Shown here: positions 7,923 through 15,652 of the stretch, piece by piece
Layout of the letters: every line of letters starts with the position of its first letter
Position numbering within the stretch: position 1 is the first letter of the stretch
NCBI GenBank assembly: GCA_017303935.1
Contig: JAFLBD010000001.1
Span: 124,001-188,000, forward strand
Length of the DNA stretch: 64,000 nucleotides
Direction: 5' to 3'
From: Armatimonadota bacterium
GTDB lineage: Bacteria > Armatimonadota > Fimbriimonadia > Fimbriimonadales > Fimbriimonadaceae
Made by a program: the position numbers and the translations under genes
The notes under the pieces: model-generated
What the model saw: the letters and a program-made list of their open reading frames with translations, nothing else
What the model was told of the DNA's origin: nothing
Databases searched by the model: none

Positions 7923-9701
7923 TTAATTTCCAGTTTTGACTGGCGGTGCACTTCGGCTCAAGTCGCCTGATGAAGGACCAGCATTCTGCTTTGCTGCTGC
8001 CGCCTTTTCGGCGGCCTTTGCGTCAGCTTGAGCCTTGGCTTCTGCGGCTTGGGCTTCAGTAGCGGCCTTCTTGCGGGCTTCGTCGTCGGCCTTCTTGTCT
8101 GCAAGCCACTTGGCTTGGACCGCTTCGATTTCCTTGACGGTGGCTGGTTCAATCAAACCGGCCTTCTTGAGCTCGTCGAGTTGGGCAAAGATCTTCTTGT
8201 TGAAGTCCAATCCTTGAGGTCCGTAGGTACTGTTGGATTGGGCCGCCTTCAGAAGTTGATTGCCGGCTTCCTTGCTCTTGAGCTTCACAAATTGAGTGAC
8301 CATCTCGAGCCGAATGGCAGGGCCATCAAACATATCAGCGTAGCGCGCGCCAGCTTCGGCGAGTTCTTGCGCACTCGGTGTTCCAGGCTTGCCAGGCAAG
8401 AGCTTTTGAAGTCTCAGCCCAGCGATGTATGCGCCGATCGCACCAGCCTGTGAATCGATTCCAATAGCCGCCTTTCCGCTTTGGTAGGCCTTCAATAGCT
8501 GATCCGGCTGGACCTTGAGCCGAGCGAATTGCGATTTGAGAATGAAAATGGATCCAAAACCTGGGTGAGGGAATTCAACTTCTTGCCGAGCGGCTTCAAG
8601 ATCCTTGTTGTAAGCCACGTTCGCTTTGAACTTCGCATGGCTTTCTTTATAGAATTCGACTCGCGAGTTAAAGTCAGCTGGCTTGCCATCGGTTTCTTCG
8701 ATATATTTATAGATGATTGGGCCGTCAGCACCCTTGATCACGTTGGACATCTGACCAGGCTTTAGATCCTTGACCGGGCCGTAATCCTTGTCGATCAGAA
8801 GGAATTGGTACGCCAAAATGTCGACTTTGTCTCGCTTAGCCTTGCCCTTTTCGGCTGGATTATCGGAGTACTTGTCCATCGCGGCTTCAAAGGTGATCTT
8901 GCCGGACTTGATTTCGTCGTAAACCTTTTGTGCTTCTGCCATTCGGTCCTGACCAATCGCTTCCTTCAGCAAAATCGACTTGAGCTTGACGCTATAGAAC
9001 ATCTTATCGAGCTCTTCCTTCGGGATGTTCATCGCCTTCGCATTCTTGTCGACGAGCGCTAGGTAAGAAGCGCGTCCACCGAGAGCGAGTTTTCCGGGCT
9101 CGGTCGCAAGAAGTGCCTTTACTTCATTTGCCTTGCTGGCCATGATGTCAGCCGTGCTCTGACCAAACTGTGCTTTGAATGCAGTTTCAAACTCGGCGTC
9201 TGTGGCTCCCGCTTTGAGCTTGCCTTCTTGCTGCATTTGTGCTCGAACTTGGTCGATCTGAGTCTTCAAGTCCGCGCTCAACGTTGAAACGATTTGATCA
9301 GTCGTGAGGACGACTCCTCCTTTCTGAGCCAGGTTCAAATTCACCGCACCGTCAATCAGTTCAGCAACGGTGTTCATGTACGTTTCAGCACGAACACTCG
9401 CCGGAATTCCTTCGTAAACGCCAAATGCTCCAGCTTGTGCGCGGCCATTTTGGTCCATCATCGCGATGTTCTTGTCATAAGCTTCGGAGATTGCCTGAGC
9501 GGAAACCGTGTATCCACCTGCCTTGGCGACGACATCTGCTGCCGCGTTGGCACCAGGCTGGGGATTGTTCGCGTCACTAGCTCGGCTACCCAAGTTACAT
9601 TGGCTAGCGACACCAAGTGCCATCACGACAACCAAGCCGATCGCCACAATTGTGCCACAGCCTGATTTCTCAAAAAAATTACGAGCAGAAGTAATTGACA
9701 T
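7923..9701 (-). CDS. SurA/PpiD-like periplasmic foldase with a degenerate PPIC domain
   Basis: This 592-residue protein has one N-terminal membrane segment (about 15-35, GTIVAIGLVVVMALGVA). A SurA_N-like helical region follows (VVAKAGGYTVSAQAISEAYD ... VAELIDGAVNLNLAQKGG). A parvulin-like stretch lies at about 270-345 (AEAQKVYDEIKSGKITFEAA, YSDNPAEKGK). The C-terminal 40 residues are Ala/Lys/Glu-rich, and the tail ends in Pro/Ser/Gly. It probably assists folding of exported proteins in the periplasm, anchored to the inner membrane. PPIC active-site residues are hard to place, so isomerase activity is uncertain. It is divergent from lexA, and AGGA stands about 7 bases before the ATG. Confidence 0.75.
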   Translation of the reverse strand: MSITSARNFFEKSGCGTIVAIGLVVVMALGVASQCNLGSRASDANNPQPGANAAADVVAKAGGYTVSAQAISEAYDKNIAMMDQNGRAQAGAFGVYEGIPASVRAETYMNTVAELIDGAVNLNLAQKGGVVLTTDQIVSTLSADLKTQIDQVRAQMQQEGKLKAGATDAEFETAFKAQFGQSTADIMASKANEVKALLATEPGKLALGGRASYLALVDKNAKAMNIPKEELDKMFYSVKLKSILLKEAIGQDRMAEAQKVYDEIKSGKITFEAAMDKYSDNPAEKGKAKRDKVDILAYQFLLIDKDYGPVKDLKPGQMSNVIKGADGPIIYKYIEETDGKPADFNSRVEFYKESHAKFKANVAYNKDLEAARQEVEFPHPGFGSIFILKSQFARLKVQPDQLLKAYQSGKAAIGIDSQAGAIGAYIAGLRLQKLLPGKPGTPSAQELAEAGARYADMFDGPAIRLEMVTQFVKLKSKEAGNQLLKAAQSNSTYGPQGLDFNKKIFAQLDELKKAGLIEPATVKEIEAVQAKWLADKKADDEARKKAATEAQAAEAKAQADAKAAEKAAAAKQNAGPSSGDLSRSAPPVKTGN

Positions 9702-9748
9702 GAAAATTCCTAATTTAGAAGGTGAAGTGTTTGATTATGGCACCGCAG

Positions 9749-9778
9749 TTGCGCAATCGTTGCAAGAACGTGTAATAT
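9749..9778 (+). promoter_or_regulatory. Candidate lexA promoter with overlapping inverted repeats
   Basis: TTGCGC (9749-9754) and TAATAT (9773-9778) are 18 bases apart and about 68 bases upstream of the lexA ATG. The -35 hexamer lies in a perfect palindrome TTGCGCAA (9749-9756), next to GCAATCGTTGC, another short inverted repeat. These are candidates for LexA autoregulation. No known LexA-box consensus is evident. Confidence 0.45.
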
Positions 9779-9846
9779 GGTAGACATAAAGTAGCTTATT
9801 CGGTGCAAACTTCGACATGTTTGGCCCGTCTATAGGATCGAACCCC

Positions 9847-10476
9847 ATGGCAAAAGGACCTACAAAACGACAAGAAGAGATTCTCCAATTCATTTTGGAA
9901 TACACCCAAAACGAGGGATATCCGCCGTCGATTCGAGAGATCGGAAAGAAATTCGACATCGGTTCGTTGCGTGGCGTGACGGTCCACCTTGACGCCTTGG
10001 AGCGAAAGGGTTTCATCAGCCGTGCAAACACGCCTCGATCGATTCGAATCATTCATCCGACCTATCAAACGCAAAATCGGTCGGTAATGCTCCCGCTTTT
10101 AGGAACAATTGCTGCGGGTGTTCCAATTCTTGCCCAAGAGCAGGTTGAGGATTTGATTCCAGTCCCCGCTGAGATGGTTCGCAATATCGAAAACGCGTTC
10201 CTTCTTCGTGTGCGAGGTGACTCGATGAACGGTGAGGGCATTCTTCCGCGCGATTTGGTGGTGATTCGTCCCCAAAGTTCGGCGAACCACGGCGATCTCG
10301 TCGCAGTTCTGCTTGGAGACGAAGCTACCGTGAAGCGGATTCACTTTGATCGCGACGCTATTCGATTGGTCGCGGCGAATCCTGCATACGACCCGATCGT
10401 TGTCGAACAGGAAGATGCCCGTGTCGTTGGACGCGTTGTAGGTCTGCTGCGAGACTACGCTGGAATGGCGTTCTAG
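9847..10476 (+). CDS. lexA: SOS repressor LexA
   Basis: Starting at the ATG at 9847 gives 209 residues. A winged helix-turn-helix domain (1-70: KRQEEILQFILEYTQNEGYP, SIREIGKKFDIGSLRGVTVH) is followed by the S24 peptidase domain. The self-cleavage bond is A90-G91 (GTIAAGVPILA). The catalytic serine is S126 (RVRGDSMNGEGI) and the lysine is K163 (DEATVKRI). It represses DNA-damage genes until RecA triggers autocleavage. The frame extends 10 codons further upstream, but the MAKGPTKRQEE start is the family norm, with AGGAT upstream. It is close to uvrD and uvrB, both usual LexA targets. Its end overlaps the convergent lipoprotein gene by 4 bases. Confidence 0.96.
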   Translation: MAKGPTKRQEEILQFILEYTQNEGYPPSIREIGKKFDIGSLRGVTVHLDALERKGFISRANTPRSIRIIHPTYQTQNRSVMLPLLGTIAAGVPILAQEQVEDLIPVPAEMVRNIENAFLLRVRGDSMNGEGILPRDLVVIRPQSSANHGDLVAVLLGDEATVKRIHFDRDAIRLVAANPAYDPIVVEQEDARVVGRVVGLLRDYAGMAF

Positions 10477-11042
10477 GGCCCCTTTAGATATTCGAGGCTG
10501 CTGACGAATTGGCCGTTTCGCCGGCTGACTTGTTGCGCTATTCCGAGGCCATCGGCATAAGTCGTTGACACCTCGAGGTTGCTCGAACCGTATGTGATTC
10601 GGTGCACGACCACCGTGGCACTGTACTTACGTCCACCGAGTGAAAACGTCGAGGATTCCTGGGAAATCTGTGCGCTAGCGGGGCTCGAGGTTCCTCCAGA
10701 AGAGATTGAGCCTTGCCAGGTTGGCAATTCTCCCTTTCTTCCCGGTGCGAGAAGCGTGATCGGTGGGAAAAATCGTGTACCGCTGAGTTCGGCCGCAACA
10801 AGTTTGTCGCCAATCCAGGCAATTCGCGAACGCCCCATCGGGCCAGATAGGTTGTAGGCAGGGTGACCGTCAATCGACGATTCGTTGATCACGCGTACCG
10901 ATTCGACTCCCGTGAGCATCTTGGCGGAGTAGGTGTAGTCCCATTCGGCATCCTTGCTCAGCGGCATGCCCGCCAGACTCACCGAACGGCAACCAGCAAG
11001 AAAACAGATCGACAAAAGACTAAACAGCTTCCAGTTTCGCAA
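10473..11042 (-). CDS. Hypothetical lipoprotein
   Basis: I chose the TTG at 11042. It yields 189 residues beginning with a textbook lipoprotein signal (KLFSLLSICFLAGC, cleavage before Cys). The longer upstream frame lies entirely inside uvrD and lacks a leader. The mature part is beta-rich (AEWDYTYSAKMLTGVESVRV, PAYNLSGPMGRSRIAWIGDK) with no family I recognise. It starts 23 bases inside the uvrD 3' end and so may be translationally coupled to it. It may be a small envelope protein. Confidence 0.6.
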   Translation of the reverse strand: MRNWKLFSLLSICFLAGCRSVSLAGMPLSKDAEWDYTYSAKMLTGVESVRVINESSIDGHPAYNLSGPMGRSRIAWIGDKLVAAELSGTRFFPPITLLAPGRKGELPTWQGSISSGGTSSPASAQISQESSTFSLGGRKYSATVVVHRITYGSSNLEVSTTYADGLGIAQQVSRRNGQFVSSLEYLKGP

Positions 11043-13245
11043 GGCTTTGCACCAATTTTTTGACGCCAGTAATTCCAGGGAATGCAACCGACACTTCGGC
11101 ATCGTTACCCTTGAGCGGACTACAAGAAATGACGACGCCCTCACCAAATTTGACGTGGCTCACCCGCTGACCAATTTCAAACGGAGCCTTCCAATCCGGC
11201 TTTTTCACCACAGCCATGTCTGAACTTGGCATCGGGCGGTCCACAACGCGGTACTGCCCCGTGCGGTCGGAGCGCACTTCGCGCTGCAATCCCGGCACGT
11301 TGTGCGTCCGGCGTTGGACCAGCGAACTCAGCCCTTCTTGTTGGATGTCGTCCAAAAATCGCGATCGCCGATTGAAGTTTGCAGTACCGAACATCGACCG
11401 CCGCTCAGCGTGGAGCAAATGAAGCTCCTCCCTCGCGCGGGTCATCGCCACGTAGCACAGGCGGCGTTCCTCTTCCATCTCTTTCTCGTTACCGATCGAA
11501 CGTGAGTGAGGGAAAACGCCTTCTTCGAGCCCGACAACGAAAACTACAGGGAATTCGAGACCTTTGCTACTGTGCATGGTCATCAAGGTCACTGCCTCTC
11601 CAGAATCAGTCAAGTTATCCGTGTCGGCAATCAGGCTGATGTTCTCAAGAAATCCTGCTAGGCCGCCTTCTTCTTCCAGCCCATCATAGGTTTGGGTTAC
11701 TTGTAGCAGTTCTTGGAGGTTCTCCATGCGCGCGATCGACTCCTCGGTTCGATCCGCTTTGAGCATATCCAGGTATCCAGACGCCTTCATCACGAATGTC
11801 AGGAGCTCGGTGACCTTTGCAGTCTCCATCATCTCGCGACCCTCGTCAAGAATCCCCAAGAACTGGTTGATTCCAGTCAGTGCTTTCCGCATGATCTGGC
11901 TTTGGACCGCTTGATCACGAGCGGCATCCCAGATAGTCAAGTTTCGCTCTACTGCCCAATCTTCCAGCACAGAAAGCGTCCCGGCACCGATCCCGCGTGC
12001 GGGCACATTCAGCACGCGCTTCAATGAAACGCCATCCACCGGATTGAGGAGCAATCGCAAGTAGGCGATCATGTCCTTGATCTCTTTGCGCTCGTAGAAT
12101 CGCTGCCCGCCAATCAAAACATGCGGGATTCGCATGGTGACAAACGCTTCTTCCAGAACTCGGCTTTGGGCATTGGTTCTATACAGAATTCCGTACTCAC
12201 CGTAGGATCTTCTGTTAGCGCGAACCGCGTTTACGATCGAATCGGCAACAACCATCGCCTCCTCGCTGTCGGTGCCAGCTTCGCTCACGGTGAGTGGTGC
12301 GCCTTCCGTGTTGCTGGTCCAAAGCTGCTTCTCCGCTCGGCCCTTGTTGTGCCGGATGACATCGTATGCCGCGCTCAAAATCCGCTGAGTTGAACGGTAG
12401 TTTTGGGCTAACGTGATGACCTTGGCGTCTTTGTAATCTGAGCTGAATCGCAGCATCAACGAGACATCCGCTCCGCGCCAAGAATAGATCGACTGGTCGT
12501 CATCACCCACGATCGTGATGTTGCGGTGCTTGCCGGTCATGAGTTGGGCAAATCGGTACTGCGCGAAGTTGACGTCCTGGTACTCGTCGATGAGAACATG
12601 TAGGAACCGCTCCTGCAACCGCTCGCGAACTTCGGTGCTCTTTTCCAGAAGTTCGACCGCCAACATGAGGATGTCATCAAAGTCGAGCGCATTCGCCTTT
12701 TTAAGTTCTCGCTGATAAAGTGCATAGACCTTCGAAACCGTCTTTTCCAGATATCCGGCAGCGAATTCGGCGTACTTTTCGGGGGATTCCAGCCGTTCTT
12801 TCGCCCGGCTGATCTCATGCAGCACACCACGAGGTTGCGTCGTTTTCTCGTCAATATCGAGGCGCCGGAGCAAGTCCTTAACCAACCCCACTTGATCGCC
12901 ATCGTCGTAGATCACGAAATCTCGGCTCAGTCCAATTTCTTCACCGTACATTCGCAGGAGCTTTGCGCAGGTGGAGTGGAATGTCCCCATCCAAAGGTCA
13001 CGTGCTTCGCTTCCAATCAGGTTTTCTAGACGCTCGCGCATCTCCTTGGCGGCTTTATTAGTGAAGGTGACCGACATGATGCGGCTCGGCCGGCATCCAT
13101 CTTCGATGAGCTTGGCGATTCGGTAGGTGATGACCCGCGTTTTGCCTGATCCAGCACCAGCAAAAATCTGTAATGGGCCACCCGGCCATTCGACGGCCTC
13201 ACGTTGCTGGGGGTTCAAAGAATCAAGGTCAAGTGTGGCCACCAT
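11020..13245 (-). CDS. uvrD: UvrD/PcrA-type superfamily 1 DNA helicase
   Basis: This 741-residue SF1A helicase shows every signature motif. The Q motif is LNPQQREAVEWPGGPL and Walker A is AGAGSGKTRVITYRI. DEYQDVN is motif II and DDDQSIYSWRGAD is motif III. QNYRSTQRIL is motif IV, VTLMTMHSSKGLEFPVVF is motif V and YVAMTRARE is motif VI. It unwinds DNA 3' to 5' in nucleotide excision and mismatch repair. The C-terminus carries a Tudor-like PcrA tail (GQRVSHVKFGEGVV). It is encoded between lexA and uvrB, its repair partner. Confidence 0.96.
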   Translation of the reverse strand: MVATLDLDSLNPQQREAVEWPGGPLQIFAGAGSGKTRVITYRIAKLIEDGCRPSRIMSVTFTNKAAKEMRERLENLIGSEARDLWMGTFHSTCAKLLRMYGEEIGLSRDFVIYDDGDQVGLVKDLLRRLDIDEKTTQPRGVLHEISRAKERLESPEKYAEFAAGYLEKTVSKVYALYQRELKKANALDFDDILMLAVELLEKSTEVRERLQERFLHVLIDEYQDVNFAQYRFAQLMTGKHRNITIVGDDDQSIYSWRGADVSLMLRFSSDYKDAKVITLAQNYRSTQRILSAAYDVIRHNKGRAEKQLWTSNTEGAPLTVSEAGTDSEEAMVVADSIVNAVRANRRSYGEYGILYRTNAQSRVLEEAFVTMRIPHVLIGGQRFYERKEIKDMIAYLRLLLNPVDGVSLKRVLNVPARGIGAGTLSVLEDWAVERNLTIWDAARDQAVQSQIMRKALTGINQFLGILDEGREMMETAKVTELLTFVMKASGYLDMLKADRTEESIARMENLQELLQVTQTYDGLEEEGGLAGFLENISLIADTDNLTDSGEAVTLMTMHSSKGLEFPVVFVVGLEEGVFPHSRSIGNEKEMEEERRLCYVAMTRAREELHLLHAERRSMFGTANFNRRSRFLDDIQQEGLSSLVQRRTHNVPGLQREVRSDRTGQYRVVDRPMPSSDMAVVKKPDWKAPFEIGQRVSHVKFGEGVVISCSPLKGNDAEVSVAFPGITGVKKLVQSLAKLEAV

Positions 13246-13378
13246 GAATCATGTATTATGACGGGAGATCAAACCGCGAATGTGGCCTGTAACGAATATG
13301 GGCTTGTTTGCGTCTGACAAAATGTCGGGTGAATTCCGGCAATACAACCGCAAGTTTTTGGTTGGAGACAAATTCTAA

Positions 13379-14821
13379 ATGAAGCGAATTTTTCTAACGG
13401 CAGCACTGGTTACGATGACAGCCATCACGATGGCGCAAAGCGGGTTTACCATCCGACGACCCGCGGACGGACAAGTGGTCCGAGAAACCGTTGAAGTACG
13501 CATTCCGCGCAATGCGATTCCAGAAGGAGCCGGATTTGTAGGCATCTGGGTCAATGGCCGATTCCTTGAAGCCGTTTCGCCTTTCAGCGGCGTCAACACC
13601 GATTCACGCGATTTCATCTACAAGCTGGACACCAAGGGCCGCCGAATTCCTGATGGTCAAATGACCATCGAGTGCGTTCTTTATGCCGCAGACAATCGCC
13701 GCACCACTCCAATGGGCAAGACTTCGGTTGTGGTCCGGTTGGACAATTCGGGTTCGATCAACATTCCAGCTTCGGGCCTTCGGCTGCGATACAAATTCCT
13801 TCCGAATCAGGAATACGTCTATAACGTCCAGTTCAAGTCTTCGGTTCAATCGCTGACCGAAACACAGGATCAAATGGGTAGCCAGGGTGGCACTATCGAC
13901 TTGGGCGGTGAAAGCCTTCGATACCGGTTCACCGTGATGAACACCTATTCGAATTCGAACGGCACCAAAGAATCCTTGCTGCTGATGCAGCCTCTGACCC
14001 AACGAGGAAAAGATTACGCTTACCTAACGGTTGCAGGCGAAACCAAGCCAAAGAAGTACATGGACTACGAGATGCACCCGCTCTACATGCGCATCACTGA
14101 TACAGGCCGCGAAATCTTTGGTTCTATTCCGACTTATGCGGCAAGCGAAACCAGCTTTGGTGAATTCAACCGACTCGATCTGTTCGCTCTGTTCCCAATG
14201 CCAATTCTTCCTGCAGCCGGCGTCAAGCCAAACGGCGTTCCGTTCCCAGCAGCAGTTGCCAATGCAGACCTCAACTTGGACAAGCGCGATGAGTTCTTGA
14301 AGTTCACATCGCTTGGTCAAGCACGTGGCGAACTCCAGGGCATCGAATTTGAGCGAGGACGACCATGCGCCAAGGTTCTAGTGTCGATGGCTCAGGGCGA
14401 TCCAAAGAGCGCTGTCCAAGAATACAAAGAGTACTACTGGTTCGCACTCGATCTCGGTGTACCAATTAAGATTGAGCGAAACTTTGTCACCGTCATGCGC
14501 GTGAGAGTTCAACCTAGCGGTGGCGGAGGCGGAACTCAAGGTGGCGGAAACCCAGGTCGGCCAGGCCAAGAAGGCCAAGGTAACGGCGGTGGTGCCAACC
14601 AAGGCATGGATCTGAAGTCGATTTACGGCGATTCCTATAGCTTGGGCACCGGTGCAATTTTTGACAACACGATCTATCAAAGCCGAGGTGGCGTAGGTCG
14701 CCGGCAGCCAGGCGGTAGCGGCGGTGGTACAAACGCAGCCGGTGGCGGTGGCGGAAGCCGAGGTAGCGGCGGAACCCGCGTCATTCGACAGCGCACGATG
14801 TACACCATGATCCTTGAGTAA
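13379..14821 (+). CDS. Secreted protein with a Gly-rich C-terminal region, unknown function
   Basis: This 480-residue protein has a clear signal peptide (MKRIFLTAALVTMTAITMAQ). An Ig-like or CBM-like beta region follows (GFTIRRPADGQVVRETVEVR, VGIWVNGRFLEAVSPF), then a central domain of unknown type (about 130-375). From about 378 to 475 it is mostly Gly, Asn, Ser and Pro in GGG-type runs (PSGGGGGTQGGGNPGR), interrupted by a tyrosine-rich patch. I do not recognise a family. Arginine codons are mostly CGA, as in the other abundant-looking surface genes here. GGAG lies 11 bases before the ATG. It is upstream of tatC, with a hairpin at 14858-14889 beyond it. Confidence 0.7.
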   Translation: MKRIFLTAALVTMTAITMAQSGFTIRRPADGQVVRETVEVRIPRNAIPEGAGFVGIWVNGRFLEAVSPFSGVNTDSRDFIYKLDTKGRRIPDGQMTIECVLYAADNRRTTPMGKTSVVVRLDNSGSINIPASGLRLRYKFLPNQEYVYNVQFKSSVQSLTETQDQMGSQGGTIDLGGESLRYRFTVMNTYSNSNGTKESLLLMQPLTQRGKDYAYLTVAGETKPKKYMDYEMHPLYMRITDTGREIFGSIPTYAASETSFGEFNRLDLFALFPMPILPAAGVKPNGVPFPAAVANADLNLDKRDEFLKFTSLGQARGELQGIEFERGRPCAKVLVSMAQGDPKSAVQEYKEYYWFALDLGVPIKIERNFVTVMRVRVQPSGGGGGTQGGGNPGRPGQEGQGNGGGANQGMDLKSIYGDSYSLGTGAIFDNTIYQSRGGVGRRQPGGSGGGTNAAGGGGGSRGSGGTRVIRQRTMYTMILE

Positions 14822-14833
14822 ACTCAGGGCAAC

Positions 14834-15652
14834 GTGCTAGCGCGCCTACTTCAATCTCGAAACTCTTCAGGTGATCCTGAAGAGTTTCGTATGTCTTTGG
14901 TCGAGCATCTCGACGAACTCCGAACGAGGATCATTCGATCTTTGATCGTGCTCGGAGTGGCGTGGTGCGTCGCTTGGTTCGTACACGATCCGCTCTATGT
15001 TCTGCTAACACGTCAGGCGGAAATCGGACTCCCGCCGCAGATCAAGGCAAACTATTCGGAAGCATTTCGAAGCATCACTGATGCCTTCATGCTGAAGCTC
15101 AAGCTCAGCTTCTACCTCGGGCTCGTCGTCGCGCTACCGTACATCATTCTTCAGATTTATGGATTCATCGCGCCCGGCCTGAAGCAAAACGAGAAGAAGC
15201 CTTTACAGATCGTTGGGCCGCTGAGCGTTTTTCTATTCGCTCTTGGATGCTTCTTCTGTTGGCTGATCATCCCGACCACGATGAACTGGTTCGCCAGCAT
15301 TGCGTTGGAGAGCTTCGAGGGCACGAAAATCATCCAAGAACCGGGCACCCTGGTCTTCTTCATCGTGAACATGATGTTCGCGTTTGGAATCGGGTTCCAG
15401 CTACCGCTGGTGGTCTATTTCCTCGCGAAGATTGGGCTGCTCCCGGTGGATTCACTCAACAAATCGTGGCGGCATGCCGTGGTAGTGATCTTCATTCTGG
15501 CGGCGGTGCTGACCCCAAGTAACGATCCGATCAGCATGTTGACGATGGCGATCCCACTTTGCATTCTGTTCGTGATCAGCGTCGTTGCCGTCAAACACAC
15601 CGCAAAAATTGAATCGAGAAAGCAAGATGAACTCGTAGAAGGGGAAGTATGA
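14834..15652 (+). CDS. tatC: Sec-independent translocase subunit TatC
   Basis: This is a six-helix TatC. The conserved cytoplasmic start MSLVEHLDELRTRII is at codons 20-34. Family hallmarks include the first helix (LIVLGVAWCVAWFVH), a periplasmic FRSITDAFMLKLKLSFYLG-type loop, and FGIGFQLPLVVYFLAK. With TatA/B, which are not in this window, it exports folded twin-arginine proteins. Two starts are possible. GTG 14834 gives 272 residues, and ATG 14891 gives 253 and the usual family N-terminus. The ATG has GAAGAG 6 bases upstream inside a perfect hairpin. The stop overlaps the uvrB ATG by 4 bases. Confidence 0.93.
   Translation: MLARLLQSRNSSGDPEEFRMSLVEHLDELRTRIIRSLIVLGVAWCVAWFVHDPLYVLLTRQAEIGLPPQIKANYSEAFRSITDAFMLKLKLSFYLGLVVALPYIILQIYGFIAPGLKQNEKKPLQIVGPLSVFLFALGCFFCWLIIPTTMNWFASIALESFEGTKIIQEPGTLVFFIVNMMFAFGIGFQLPLVVYFLAKIGLLPVDSLNKSWRHAVVVIFILAAVLTPSNDPISMLTMAIPLCILFVISVVAVKHTAKIESRKQDELVEGEV
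14858..14889 (+). terminator. Perfect 14-bp hairpin abutting the tatC start
   Basis: The arm 14858-14871 pairs perfectly with 14876-14889 around a 4-base loop (TGAT). The T tract after it is weak, and the next bases are T-ATG of tatC. It may end the upstream secreted-protein transcript or hide the tatC ribosome-binding site (GAAGAG lies in the second arm). Confidence 0.6.

Noticed and set aside
9817-9846. Longer LexA N-terminus
   Set aside because: The ten extra codons match no LexA N-terminus. MAKGPTKRQEE is the expected start and has an AGGA-type sequence upstream.
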